From Micropterus salmoides (Eukaryota; Chordata; Actinopteri; Centrarchiformes; Centrarchidae): a DNA stretch of 64,000 nt. Below the pieces are notes generated by a model. It was not told the origin of the DNA and made no database searches. It saw only the letters and a list, made by a program, of their open reading frames with translations. Where the stretch lies: contig NW_024041150.1 of assembly GCF_014851395.1 (NCBI RefSeq), positions 47,682,416-47,746,415 on the forward strand, written 5' to 3'. Of the stretch, positions 44,947 to 57,604 are shown piece after piece; the first letter of the stretch is position 1; every line of letters begins with the position of its first letter. The position numbers and the translations under genes were made by a program.

Positions 44947-47900
44947 TCTTTGATCATTGATCCGATCTGACTCTGGATCAGAGAGAAAATGGAGGTGAAG
45001 CAGCTGATGGAGGACGGATGAAGACAGGAGGACGCTTTGTCAGCTTCTTCTTCACTCTGACTCCTCCTACTGACTCTCACACACAGTCTACACACTCACT
45101 ATTGATTCCTGCTGATCAGTGATGTCAGAGTGAGGTCAGCGTGATGTCACATGTTGATTCGCTCTGGGATCTGGACTGAAAGGTGTCCTGTTAACTCAGC
45201 TTTTGCATCCTGCTCTGTTCTCCCCTCTGTGAATATTATTGAAGAGAAGAGTCTTTCAGAGCGGAAGGAGGGAAACCTTAACAGTCAGGACACAGAGAGA
45301 AACAGGAAATGAAAGAACACACTTCTGCTCTTTTGATTTCCCTCCTTCAGTGTTGTAATTTTCCCTTCCTCTGGCAGATCTTCCAAACCGCCCTCAGGAG
45401 TGTGAGTTATCTAAATACTCTGAGTACTACTGTGTTTTCTCACTTTAATAAATCTCACAAAGACAACTGTTTCTGTAACTTATTTATTTTTTCAGTTCTA
45501 CACGAGGAAAAACACATTTTCCAGCACCCAGTGAAAATACTGCAGCCTATTTACAGTGTTTCTGAAATAAGACTTAATTTCTCTCCAGCTTTTTTCAAGA
45601 TTCTCTCAGATTTAGACTTTCAGCTAAAACCAGGCTGAAACACTCTGAGCTGGTTTGAAGAGAACCAGAAGTGTCTTTATGAGATGGGAGCGGTTGCTGC
45701 AGAACATACAGACATTAAATGAGCTTCAGATCCAGCAGCTCCAGCCGGAAAATGCTACGAACACATGAACAGAATCAGAAACATCAATTTAATGAGATCA
45801 TCTGCACAGAACACAAAGAGAGGAGACCTTCTCATTTTTACACTGATGTATTAGTACTTTGACTTCAGGCTCTGAATACTTCTTCCACCACAGTTTCAGC
45901 TTCAGATCATAAAACACTTCCAAACCATCTCTGCTGGTCTTTCCACTGTTCCAACAATCACCAGCTCTGGTTTGTTGGAAATAAACCCTGAATTCAGGAG
46001 TTAGATGAGAAGAGAAACTGCTTCTGTTCAGTGCCAACACATACACAGCTCACAAGCACTAACATGCACAAGTGGTTGGACCTGCAACCAAAACAGAGAA
46101 CAGGGAAGTTGGATGACAAAACACACAGGAAGTTGAGAGCCAAAAACTTAGTCAGTCAGTGAGTGTTCATGGTTTGTGATTTACAGTTTCAGCTGTAGTA
46201 ACAAAAATGACATGCAGTGAACGATAAATTACAGTTTGGTGTTGTGATTGATTATAAACCAATCACATCCGTTGAGAATTTATTACTCTGTCTTTTAATT
46301 CACGTCCATTTTCATCATCTCCATTTCATTGTTTATTTTTGTTACTTCCACCCTTGAGCCTACTTTCATTAAATGATAATTATAATATTTAAAACCCAAT
46401 TTGGGGTTGATGATTGATAAATGAAAATGATAAAACATGGTTCCATCTTCATCCTATTGCTACTGTTTCAATCAAATCACTTGAATATTTATCACTCTAC
46501 TTTTCAATCCACATCCATTTTTATCATGTAATATTTGTTAGTTTCATCTCTCATAATAAAGCAGATGACTACACCTACTGTTACTTGTTCTTGTATTCAA
46601 CGTAGTGAAAAAACGCGCTATAGAGCTGTTTGTCAGTTTGGGCTCCTGTAGAAATGTGGTGGCATGGTGACGTCCATGTAAGATAAGATTATGTAGATAG
46701 AAATGTCTCATTCAAAAGTATTAAAAACATTTATTATTTACTTTATGTAGGGTCTTTCTAAACCACTAAAAACATAGTTATGGATCTTATTTATTATTAT
46801 AGTTTTCCTCTTTCAGCCAAAGATCATGAACTTCCTATTAGATCCCCACTGAACCACCTGCTCCAAGGCCTTTTCAGTTTAAAAGAGCAGATAGCCAGCA
46901 TTCTCCTCCAGATGATGCCATCCTCCTCAGAAAAGACTTCCCAAAACCATTGTGAAAAATGTCATTTAACATCACATTGAAGAGGACTGAACTAACAACT
47001 GAGCCTCAGGCCTCCCCACCTCCCAGCTGAACTGACCCTGATTGTTGATCCCTTTTTCTGAAAAAGGAGCAAAAACTCAATTTACTTTCAGTGAGCTTGA
47101 CACTGTGAGACCCCCCCTCAAATAAGGATTTATCTTAATGAAGTTCTGACATGTTGTTGGAATTAATAAATAGTGAGATACTGCTTCCCAGGCAACTCTA
47201 CAGTCAGCTAGAAGACCTTCACGTTTGCTGCTGCTCTTCTCAGCATCTGGGATGATTGTGTTGTTCCCAGGTTTCCAGCCTTGCCTTTCCCTTTTTTCTC
47301 ACGAGCTCAAACTGTTAATAAACTTGTGCTGCGCATAGAAGTGTATTATGATTGGCAGGAAGTTATGAAGTTCCTGCCAAGTTTGGAAGTTTTTCAAGCC
47401 GTTACATGGTGGGCCAGAACATAAATCAAATTATTTTCAATTCTGGTATAGGCTCAGTCAGTGTGCAGGACTCCTGTTGGAAAGGTAGTATAATTGATCC
47501 TAACTTAATGTGGATATTGTTTTCTCCCTTTTTAATAAAAATTGATATAAGGACACTTTTGCACATGCTCACAATAAAGTATGTGCTGCAGTGTGTGTGC
47601 ATCCCGGCATTTGATCCGCATTCATAAAACTGTGGACGCTTATTTTAATTTCCCTGAGGAAATTCAGGAGAATCCAATCACGCTTTTGCTGACGGCATTT
47701 CAGAGGTGTGTCAAGCTAACCAGAGACTCTTTTTGAATGTCCTTCAGAACTTTTCAAAGTAAAAACTCGAAATAAAATATTGCTGTAAAAAATGTTCTCA
47801 CGCTATTATTTTGGAGGCACAATAATGTGCAATGAATAAAATTATTTACAGTTAATCTTACACTGTAGCTAAGGGACCCATCTCAAGTAATGGGCTACAG

Positions 47901-48900
47901 TAGTGTAACAATGTCCCACATACATCTTCTGAACGTCTTTATTTCCATTCTTTACACACATTACACAAGACTAGTAAGGTAAGCAGAGAGTTGTAAAAAA
48001 CTTTGAATGTTCTCTACTTGTTAACCCGTAGTTACACAGCATTATTGACAATGACCTTACCAGGTCAGCTGGACGTGTTTTCTAACCTTAGCCCGCATTA
48101 TTTTATATATTATATTGTATTTATTATAAACCATGGTTATAAGGATTAAAATATCTGTGTTTTGTTATATTGATTCATGAGTTAGTCCTTTTATTTGGAA
48201 AATGTTTCTGGATGAATCAATCAAACAAACAGGTTTGGCTTCATAAATGTGACAAATCAAAAAGACTTCAGCACATTAATGTTAAACCCCAACAAAATGA
48301 AATGTGGCCAGAAGGGACGTCACAATACCAGGAATTTTGTACTCTACACTGATACCAGTGAAATTCCATAAATAGATTTGATGACATAAATGAGCAAGAT
48401 GTTGAAAATTTAAAGTTTGCATGTTTAATCAATAGTAGCTACAATTAATTGATGACTGAAATGGATCGTATTGACCTTTTCAGACGGTCCCTAACTCCTA
48501 CGCCTACAGTAACAGGAGCATTGGACAGCTGAGACAGTGAAAGGGACAAAGTGATCTGTGGCAACCTCAGAAATCTTTCCAGGGGGTGGCCAGATGGGGT
48601 CCGAGGTCATCCTCGGGTGGCACACTCAAACCAAAATCCCAGACTGAATTTCAAGAATTCTATTATGCACTACATAGCTAGCTAAATATTACATAAAAAT
48701 ATGAGTTAAGGAATAACACATTGATATACTGTACTTCATTACTATATCCAACAACGGTTAAGTCAAGGGTAACTGGACTTGGTTGAAGATATCTTCAGGC
48801 TGGTAGGTGCCATGTCTCCAGTGAGAAGGAAAGACATCAGTGAACACCAGAGACAGCTGGTCAATGCAGAGCTTCAGGGTGGAGGAGAGACCAAGACTTA
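44947..48900. other. 3' flank of the central V gene; no further gene recognised
   Basis: An AATAAA at about 45,448 could serve polyadenylation. The rest to 48.9 kb has only short frames (60-109 codons) without domains. No repeat family was recognised. Confidence 0.4.
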
Positions 48901-48903
48901 GAG

Positions 48904-51435
48904 ATGAAATCGTTTACAATACCATGTTGGAATATTCAAGGTCTGAGATCATCAGTTTTACAGGAGACATGGTGCAGAGAAGATGTTTCCACTGGTCATC
49001 CTCACGGCTACACTGAGATCATTATACCATCAACAAAACACCCCACAATAACCCAAGGCAGAGATTCAAGAGGCCTGATTATATGGTGTGAATCAGAACT
49101 GAGCCAGTCCATCACAGTTATTAAAAAAGAAGAATCCCATATATGGTTGAAAATAAACAGAAAGGTGATTTGTGCTGAGCAACATGTCTACATGTGTGCC
49201 ATCTATATACCTCCATCAGAATCCCCCTACTACAACCCTGATATTTTCTCTGTTCTTGAGGAGGAAATTTACCATTATAAAACCATGGGAAATGTATTAA
49301 TCTGTGGGGACTTGAACGCTCGAACAGGGGAAAGAGCTGACACTATGAACACCCAGGGAGACAAACACCTACCTGGAAGCACCTGCTTCCCCCTCCCTGA
49401 ATGTCCTGCTAGAAAGAGCTTTGACAAGCTTACTAATACAAGCGGTTTTACAATACAATAAACAATACAACAATACAAGCTTTTACAGCTCTGTCGTACA
49501 CTGGGTCTGTACATAGTCAGCGCCAGGCTAAATAAATGTGGTGTGCCTCAGGGGTCGGTCTTAGGACCCATTTTGTTTTCCTTGTATCTGCTTCCCCTTG
49601 GACATATCATCCATAAACATGGCATTTCTTTGCATATTTATGCTGATGACACACAAATATACTTGCCCATCAGATCCACAGACCCTGGAATGCTGAGTTC
49701 ACTTAACAACTGCCTTTGTGAAGTTAAAAAATGGATGTAAAATAATTTCCTCCAGCTGAACTCAGACAAAACAGAAATCCTGGTCATTGGGTCCCAGCAG
49801 ATCGCAAAACAAATACTGCCATCTGCTGGTTCCCTAGTAAATCACATTAAGCCTGTGGCAAAGAACCTTGGTGTTTGGTTTGATAGTAATTTAAATTTCG
49901 AGCAGCACACCACAAAGCTTGTTCAATCATGTTTTTATCAACTTAGAAACATAGCAAAAATTCGATCTATGTTAACTTTTAAGGACACCGAGACCATTTT
50001 ACACACCTTCATCTCATCACGCCTGGATTATTGCAACAGCCTTTTCAAGATAAAAGCTCCCAGTATGTTTTAGAATTGACTTTAAAATTCTATTGATCAC
50101 TTTTAAAGCTCTTCATGGCCTCTCGCCTTGTTATATTTCTGACCTTTTAGTCTCATACGCACCAGCACGTACCTTGAGATCCTCGGGCAGAGGTCTGTTG
50201 TCTGTTCCAGAGTCTCGACTGAAAACTAAAGGGGACAGAGCGTTTGCTGTCAGGGCCCCGAGGCTCTGGAACAGCCTGCCCGAGGAAATCAGGTCGGCTG
50301 AGTCAGAGAACTCTTTTAAGTCCCTTCTTAAAACATGCTTTTATAGGAGAGCTTTTCCCGATCTTATTTGACTTTATCTTATCCCTTTTATTGTATTCTA
50401 TTTTACTAATATTTCTGTATTTTAGTCTTTTCAGTGTTTTCATGCTTTTATCTTGCATTGTTTTGGTATTATTGTCTTTAAACTTGTTAAAGCACTTTGT
50501 AACTTGTTTTGAAAAGTGCTCTACAAATAAAGATTATTATTATTATATATTATGTTATTGTCTAATTTGAAAGCCTCCAAACCAAAATCTCAACAAATGA
50601 ACAGTAGCAAATGGTTTGACACTGAATGCAAAAACCTAAGGAAGAATTAGGATTTACACTGGTGACGCTGGGGACATGTCCCTACCACTTTTTCAAATGG
50701 CAGATTTTGTCTCCAAAGCATAATGTGTTTAAAATAAATTCTCCGCTCATTCTCATGAACCCAATATTGTGATCTGATTTCAATGTAATGTGACGCCCTT
50801 GATATACGCTGTCAATATGAGGCCACTCTGTAACATGTACACCCTAAAACCTAAGAATGAACAACACAGCAAGAACCAGCTCTGTGAAATTGAGGAATCC
50901 CTAGAGTCCAACCAGTTCTGGGAGAAATGGAACACCCTATAGAAAGCCCAGCAGGATGATATGGCAATCCAAGATGGAAATACTTGGATTAATCACTTTA
51001 GTGAATTATACAGTAATATTACAAAAAATGATGATCAGTACAAGATATGAGGCAGCAATAAAAACAACCAAAACCCACTTCCCAAATATACCCCAAACCA
51101 GTGGAAACTCAGATAGAGTCAAATGTAATAATGGTTCTGAAAGTTCAAATTATTATTATCTTCATTGTCTGTTTTTTTTTTTTTTTAAATCTCACATTTG
51201 GTACTAATATTTTTGTCAATACACACACACATATTTACTCTTTTATTTACTTTATTTTTAATAAGTATATTTATTAATATTATTATTTTATAGCAAAGAA
51301 TAGTGATATTTAATGAACTGTATAACATTATTTGTTCTTTTGTAATTTATTTGTAGCTTTTGCAATATTGTTGTTTTACATTCATGCCAATAAAGCTTGA
51401 TTGAATTGAATATAATTGAATTGAACTGAATTGGG
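48904..51435 (+). mobile_element. APE-type LINE, split by a nested LINE
   Basis: The N-terminal endonuclease is in one frame (48,904-49,461) with IPCWNIQGLRSSVL, HVYMCAIYIPPSES and LICGDLNARTGER, the usual catalytic blocks. Its continuation LGLYIVSARL ends near 49,530. After the nested element, connector sequence with KWFDTECKNLRKE (near 50,610) and FWEKWNTL (near 50,920) continues to about 51,050. The 3' tail CATGCCAATAAAGCTTGATT followed by GAATT repeats ends near 51,435. The reverse transcriptase is missing. Clade not assigned. Confidence 0.75.
49531..50560 (+). mobile_element. L2-like LINE nested in the APE-type LINE
   Basis: The 5'-truncated insert begins with the RT palm CGVPQGSVLGPILFSLYLL and IYADDTQIYLPI (49,543-49,740). 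It continues with LGVWFDSNLNFEQH (near 49,865), SRLDYCNS (near 50,020) and the C-terminal ARTLRSSGRGLLSVPES and AFAVRAPRLWNSLPEEIR (50,165-50,300). It ends in the typical AAAAGTGCTCTACAAATAAA and TTA repeats near 50,510-50,550. Only a few frame changes break it, so it is younger than its host element. Confidence 0.85.
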
Positions 51436-51714
51436 AGAGAGACACGTAGACAGACAGGTGGAGAGACAGACAGAGAGAAAAGAGGTAGAAAGACAGGTGT
51501 AATGGAAGAATGGCAGGTAGACAAGTTGAGAGACTGGTATAGTAGACAAACCTGTAAGACAAGACAAACAACACATGTAAAAAAAAACAGACGGGTAAAG
51601 AGACAAGATAACAAACAGGTAGAGAGACAGACTACATCACTACTAGATCACTACATGGATTATAATAACACCTGTCTCTCCTTCTCTCTCTCTCAGATAA
51701 AGACTGAAACCTGC
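51436..51714 (+). repeat. Purine-rich GACAGA/AGAGA low-complexity tract
   Basis: It is rich in AGACAGACAGG and GAGAGACAGAC units, then a CT-rich run with CTCTCTCTCAG near 51,690. No gene supported. Confidence 0.7.
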
Positions 51715-52263
51715 AAGTTGGAGCATCTGAACAAATACACTCAGGATGTTATGAAAAGACCTACCAGCAGCAGACACTCCCTAGGCTGAGCTCATATATC
51801 CAGCCAATCAGAATGAGACTTCTTTAGGACATTCAAAGGTCCTCACAGGCACAGAGCACCCACTCTAACACAAACACAGCCACACAAAACACAGGTTAGG
51901 AAATACGACTGGATGGTAACAGTTCTTAAAATCAACTCTGTGATGTCACTGCATCAACAGCTGTGTAAAATTTTGTCTTTTCAGGTTCTCTAATACAACT
52001 GCTGCCCTTTATTTTCAGACAATGTTACTGTAGCTCTTCACATTACCTGACTTTCCACTTCCCTTACCTGCCCCACCTGTTTCTTAAATATTACACAACT
52101 GTTCAAATCGAAAGTAAAGTTTTCTGACATAGTCAGTAGATTATCAGGAGGAGGAAAGGGACAACTGGCTGTGAACTGATGTCCTCACTGTGTTTCTGAA
52201 GACTTCCTTTAGTGAGAAGCAGATTAAAGACGACTTTGTGGTTGTTGTAGTTTCTACAGGAAG
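51715..52263 (+). promoter_or_regulatory. 5' flank, promoter and 5' UTR of the plus-strand receptor
   Basis: 51,768-51,865 and 52,010-52,263 match the flank of the minus-strand leader exon. The part nearest the ATG includes CAAATCGAAAGTAAAGTTTT (an AANNGAAA, IRF-type core), GATTATCAGGAGGAGGAAAG and GAAGACTTCCTTTAGTGAGA. An 8-base TGACATAG-like insertion distinguishes this copy at about 52,121-52,131. No TATA box is obvious. Functional promoter activity is inferred from position and shared sequence. Confidence 0.5.
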
Positions 52264-52300
52264 ATGAAGATGTTTGTGGTGTTTGTGATCCTCGTGCACG
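52264..52300 (+). CDS. Leader (signal peptide) exon of the plus-strand receptor
   Basis: ATG at 52,264 opens MKMFVVFVILVH plus one base, ending at the consensus donor CACG|GTAAGA. The short hydrophobic core is a signal peptide. Joining to V1 (acceptor CATAG|TT) makes the next residue Val. It corresponds to the minus-strand leader at 39,207-39,171. Confidence 0.8.
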
Positions 52301-54110
52301 GTAAGATAACATTCCTACCTTTGATCTGATCATCACCTCAGTCCAACGTCACGTCTTTAGTCTGGATTTCTTTCATCTTAACTTAAATAATCTGTTTCAG
52401 CTCCCAATACTATCCTTTAGTTCACTTCCGTGTCATGAGCTGTGTACACTGTGTACTTGCAGATTGTGAATTTGGACAGGGTAGTGTCTCAAATCAAACA
52501 TGGCTGCACTTACCGAAAATGAGGATTGCACCATTTGATCGCGACTTCTTCTTCTTCATTGAAATTTGCAATTGTTAACAGTGCCAAAACATTACAGAGT
52601 ATCCATGGTGTGCCGGCACTAAGGAAGAACCGTTTTCTTTGGATTTTGGCCGATTGCAATCTCAAATGGCATCTTCTATCAACTTCACAATCCTCCATTT
52701 GCCCATTCTCGGTGAAAGTCCAGTTTCTGGACTTCCTTCCTCTGAAACTGTAGTTCTTACAAGGTGTATAGCCATGTACTGTAACCACTGTACCACTGAA
52801 CACAGTGGTAGTTGTTGTAGGGCTGTGTTTTATGAGGGGTGGAAAATGTCAATATTCATGCATACCAGTACATCAAATGCCCATCTGTTACCAAACTAGC
52901 ACACCACCTAACCTAGTCAAACCATAGGGATAAAAAATCCAGGACTGAGCCACATTAAGTCTGAACTCTTTTTCCCAGCAAAAATGGTAAAAAAAATAGA
53001 GCAGTTCTAGTTACATGTGGTGCTGTGTGGTGTAATAGTGTTAGGTGGAATTAAGTTGACACTGTCAACATTCATTTCTGTGCCAATTTTGGTTGGACAG
53101 AGTTTAATTGAAATACGTTATTTATAATTTAAGCATTAATCCATTGTTGCGTCAGTGTGAAATCATATCCGCAAAAATTCAGAGGGATTTGTACATGTGA
53201 AACAGATTTTGCACGTATGATTTTCTCCAACATATACCACGAAAACTTATAGACAATATCCACTATCCACTAACATGTATTTTTTTCATTTGTGTTTGTG
53301 TTCCCCAAAAATACATTGTGATTTGCAAAAATGCATATTTATAAATAAAATAATTAAAAATTCATTATTAATTCATTATTATATTATTTATAATTAAACG
53401 TTTTACTGCAAGGTGAGCATTTCGCAAGGTGAGCATTTCGCAAAGCATGTGTAAAATATTAAAAATATTCAACTTGAGAGAGTGTGTAGAGGAGCCAACT
53501 AGGGATGGGGATCGAGACCCGGTTTTAGTTGGACCGGGTTCTAAAATTTCTCAAAACCCGAAAATCAATAAGATCTTAGCTTATCGATACTGCTATCGAG
53601 ACTAGTGGGTCCTATAATGCAGTGGTTCCCAACCTTTTTTCCTTGGTGCCCCCCCTACTTTTATCTAAGAAAAGCTGAGCCCCCCCAACAGCTGACAAAA
53701 CACGCACACAGAAAAAGATTATGTAATTACTTACTAATAGCGAGCAAATGTAGTCAAATGACACCTCCATGGCTCTGTGTAAATCAATGCCAGCTCTTGC
53801 TGACCTTCACCAATAGTCTCCTGGTGTTTTGTTTCTTGGTATTGTTTAATACCACAATAGGGGTTCATGAGGTATAATATTTACAAAATATAGACCTATA
53901 GCTTGCACTAACTTAAGGGTTTTCAACATATACTTTACTTGGGTGGGCCGGACAGGTATAGTTGCACCTGCCACAGTATATTTGGCAACCCACTTTAGCA
54001 TTTTGCAGAGAAACGGTGAGGGAGAGGTCATCTGGTATTACATTAACGGACAACGTGGGAAATGTTACATTACAGAGCAAAAGTGAACGCACCACTGCAG
54101 ATGTCACTCA
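52301..54110. other. Leader-V1 intron, first part, with possible hAT fragments
   Basis: GGGATGGGGATCGAGACCCG at about 53,503 and CAGTGGTTCCCAACCTTTTT at about 53,620 look like ends of hAT-type fish elements. No coding frame is supported. A duplicated GCAAGGTGAGCATTTC occurs at 53,409-53,441. Opposite-strand frames around 52,510-52,899 have no domain. Confidence 0.4.
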
Positions 54111-54116
54111 CTAACG

Positions 54117-54660
54117 TTAAGTTTCAGTTTCGATCCACATCTTTTCTAGCTCCTCTTTCAGCTTTTGGTATTTCTCAAGCTTCTCATGTTCCTTCTTCAT
54201 AATGCTGCTGTCACTTGGGATTGCCACATCTATCACTGCAGCCTTCTTCTGCTGTTTGTAAATCAACACGATGTCTAGTTGGTTAGCCACCAGTTTGTCA
54301 GTCTGGATCTTGGAGTCCCTACAGGATCTTAGCTTGGTCATTCTCAACTACCTTAAGAGGTGTCTTCCATTTTGACCTTGGGACTTCCAGCCCATGCTCA
54401 AGGCAGATGTTCCTGTGCACTACGCCAGCAACCTGGTTATGGCTGTCCATGTACGCTGTTCCTGCCTGCAACTTACACCCTGCTGTTATGTACTGACTAC
54501 TAATCTTAGCCGCAATGACACTTGCCAGGAGCTTCCATGTTGTGCAGACACTATTGGCCGTTAGTTGGATAGGATTGTTCCCTTCTGGGGATCCTTTATG
54601 ATCAGGACTGTCCGTCCTTGGGTTAACCATTCTGAGTGGGTCTCCCATTTCTTGATGACT
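54117..54660 (-). mobile_element. R4/Rex6-like LINE fragment with internal deletion
   Basis: The minus strand encodes RT N-terminal NPIQLTANSVCTTWKLLAS (about 54,570), joined closely to the C-terminal AYMDSHNQVAGVVHRNIC (about 54,440). After a frame change comes the endonuclease-like AAVIDVAIPSDSSI with EHEKLEKYQKLKEELEKMW (54,240-54,130). It belongs to the same family as 32,950-34,540, with the RT core missing. Confidence 0.75.
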
Positions 54661-55139
54661 CCAGTGTTCTGAGTGTGCACAGCTGTAGGGTTAACCGGTT
54701 GACATGCATACTGTTGAGTGCCCAACTTAAAACTGAATTAGCTGGTACATCCTGAATTGAATCACCACATTAAGCTTCTGCGTTTACGTGCTTTATTGTC
54801 CGAACACAGGTTATTGCCATCCCACAACCATGTCTTCACGCTATCTCCCCCGTTACTTCCTGTTTTCCTAGACACATAATATAACCAACACATGACATCC
54901 CTTCTTTTCTTGGAAATAAACTGAAACAAACACTGTACCGTATCGTACACAAGTGGTTATTACCTTTTTGTTTTCCTTTCTATAACACCTATTATCTTTG
55001 GCTTTGAAACCGCCTTACCACTTGTCTCTTCAACCATATACAACATAATACACATCACTTCAACACAGAATCACAAAGTCTGTCAGGTGCCCTTTTGTTG
55101 CTAGTACAAGTGCTCGTGCTTGTAGATTTTGTGGCAGCA
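54661..55139. other. Intron sequence, nothing recognised
   Basis: No domain or repeat is seen between the Rex6-like fragment and the Gypsy element. Confidence 0.45.
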
Positions 55140-55415
55140 CTATTCAATTTCCTCGTAGGACTATGTATCCCACTACACACAGTTCATTCGCAATTGGTGC
55201 AAATGATTTACAGTTGTCAAAGTGTCCTGTTGTGATAGACTTGCGTACCTCCACTAGTACTCGGTCAGTAGCAGAGGCCTCCTCCACCTCTTGGGTAGTT
55301 AGTGCTTTGGATGTGGCACTTATGGCTACAAACTTCACATACTCTTCTGATTCATGTTTGTGTTCCTGCTTTTTTCTGTGTTTCCTACCAGCCGTGACAG
55401 CGGGTCTGCTATGTT

Positions 55416-55824
55416 CTATTTACCAGGTATGTGCACTACTCTGAAGTCATTTGGTTGCAGTCTGAGGACCCATCTCTCTATGCATGCACATAGTTTGGAT
55501 GGTTTATGATCTGTGACAAGATCAAACTTCCTGCTATACAGATATGGATGCAGCCTCTCACAAGCCCACACCAGAGCTAAGGCTTCACGGTCTGTCTGAG
55601 AGTACCTCCGGCTCACAATCTGTCAGACTGCGGCTCACATAGCACACAGGTACCATCTCTCCCCTATGGTCCTGCATCAGTACTGCTCCTACACCTACAG
55701 GTCTTAGACTTGCGTCTACAATTACCTTGGTTGGTGCTTTTTTCTGTTCTGGTCCAAAGTTGAACTGTGTGTCCTTTCTGGTCAAACATTGTATTGGCTC
55801 TGACAGCGTTGAAAACTGTGACAT
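55416..55824 (-). pseudogene. Gypsy RNase H, frameshifted
   Basis: The first part has VIVDASLRPVGVGAVLMQDH and VCYVSRSLTD. After a frame change near 55,615 comes the second part with YSQTDREALALVWACERLHP and ERWVLRLQPNDFRVVHIPGK. These are standard Gypsy RNase H blocks. Confidence 0.75.
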
Positions 55825-56584
55825 GAAGTCCCAGGAAGCTTCTCATCTATGTGGCATTCTCTGGCTTCCACCACAGCTCTCACTCTCTCTTCTGTTGGTC
55901 CAATACCTTTCTGTGACAGAAGTAGCCCCATAAATATCAGTCTGTGCATGTTGAACTGACATTTTTCTGGATTCGGTGTTAGTCCACATTCCAAAAGTCT
56001 CCTCATGGTCACATGCAGGCATTTGACATGTGTTTCCTGGTCTGGTGCGTGGACTATTACATCATCTGAGATGTTCTCAACACGTTCAATGCCAGCTATA
56101 ACATTGGCTATCTCATGTTGGTACTGCTCACTGGCTGACGACACACCAAATTTTAGTCTCTTGTACCATTTTATACTGCAAATGTAGTTATCTCACGTGA
56201 CTCTGGGGTCAGTTCCAATTGATGGTAGCCCCATTTCAAGTCTAGCTTGCTAAATATAGCGGAACCATTCATGCCTTGGAGTATCTCATCCACTGTGGGA
56301 ATAGGGTACCGTTCTGTCACAATAGCCTCATTACCTCTTCTCATATCTAAACACATCCTGATGTCCTTGTCAGGTTTTGGGAGTACCACAACTGGGTTTT
56401 CCCAGGGGGTGAGGACTTGGACACATTCTATGATGTCCATATCAATCAGTTCCTTGATCTTTTCCTCAACTGCTTCCCAGAGGTTGTATGGTATTCGTTG
56501 GTTTGGCTGAGCCACAGGTTTTACCTTTCGGTCAATGTACAGGCTTATCTGCTTGGTGTTCAATTTTCCTACTCCCTTGAACAC
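55782..56584 (-). pseudogene. Gypsy reverse transcriptase, frameshifted
   Basis: The N-terminal half (56,584-56,171) has RIPYNLWEAVEEKIKELIDM, the fingers LPKPDKDIRMCLDMRRGNEA, and palm FSKLDLKWGYHQLELTPESR. The second half (56,144-55,782) has GIERVENISDDVIVHAPDQE and LNPEKC-like TPNPEKCQFNMHRLIFMG. The intermediate palm segment (the usual F..LPFG area) is missing or in another frame around 56,150-56,170. Confidence 0.8.
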
Positions 56585-56990
56585 GTCTGGATATTGCTGC
56601 TGAAGTGTGCATTTAATGTCTTTAACAACTGAGACATTTTCACCTATTTCAATACCCCTAGCTTCATGGCTGTCTTTTTTCCTAGGAGTGGTTCACCATT
56701 GCCTTTAAACAATGAACTCTGCCTGATCAGTCCTGTCACCTATTTTGATTTCACACTTGAATGCCCCCTTAACTGGCAGAGACTGATTGGATGAGTATGG
56801 GTACAAATTTTTCTGTTGTATTGGCACACATGAATAACACTTTATCTGTTGTGCCTTCAGTCTGTCCGATACATTTTCTCCCATCACATTACTCGTAGCA
56901 CCTGAATCTATTAGCATTTTCAACTCTAAACCAATACATGACACATACATTGGTTTAGGCACACACTCCAGTGATGGTTAAGGTTAGGGT

Positions 56991-57604
56991 AAAGGGCCTG
57001 CGGGGGGGCTGTCAATGCCTTTAACACTAACATCACAATCTAGCTGGCTGGGTAGCTACTATCTGCTAACACTTCTCCTACAGACACCAAAGGGTACCGT
57101 TGGCGTCAAAAATAACTATCTTTGTCACACTTTCCCAAAGCATAGATATTTGATGCCCTGACATAAGAACAGGCTACAACACACACACAGGGCATAATAA
57201 TCTCATCAAATCTGATGTTTATATTTACATTTTGCTCATGGATAGTGACGTTACTGCCTGAATTATCCAACCTTTATCAATAAAGGTCATGGCAGAAGCA
57301 GTAGAACAGGTGGATGGTGTGGCTTTGATCATCATCCACAGGGTATTTTCTACCAAAAACAGATTACCAAGCGACATATTGGCATTTATTCTGCATACAA
57401 CGTGATGTTTAGCAACTTTGAACATTGCTTACATCTGCAAGACATTTGTGTGGTATCTCGGTCGTGATTTGTCTTTACAAATTGTAATGTATGTGTGACT
57501 AAGAGTATGTGCATTTACAATGAGAGTGTCAAAGATTTAACTCCATAGAATAAGACACGAAATAAGGCTGCTGTAATTGAACCTCTGTCTGTGTGCCCTC
57601 ATAG
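56991..57604. other. Intron sequence before V1
   Basis: The last ~65 bases (57,540-57,604) are homologous to the sequences preceding the V exons at 23,613 and 58,303. The rest is unrecognised. A minus-strand 66-codon frame at 57,225-57,425 has no domain. Confidence 0.5.

Larger units (their letters stand above)
55140..56990 (-). mobile_element. Ty3/Gypsy retrotransposon pol remnant
   Basis: On the minus strand, domains run in the order protease (56,962-56,705, active-site LIDSGATSN), RT (56,584-55,782), RNase H (55,824-55,416, with RYSQTDREALALVWACERL and VTDHKP) and a pre-integrase segment (55,338-55,144). RT landmarks are ENPVVVLPKPDKDIRMCLD, FSKLDLKWGYHQL and a catalytic SDDVIV where YVDD/YIDD is usual. 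This order is the Ty3/Gypsy signature. Gag, integrase core and LTRs are not visible. Frameshifts separate the parts. It lies in the leader-V1 intron, antisense to the host gene. Confidence 0.85.

Noticed and set aside
51690..51789. Possible phase-0 exon after CTCTCTCTCAG encoding a 31-residue tail ending SSRHSLG
   Set aside because: The homologous sequence on the minus arm (about 40,490-40,560) has an in-frame stop and no acceptor, so it looks like shared upstream flank, not coding sequence. No partner exon with matching phase was found.
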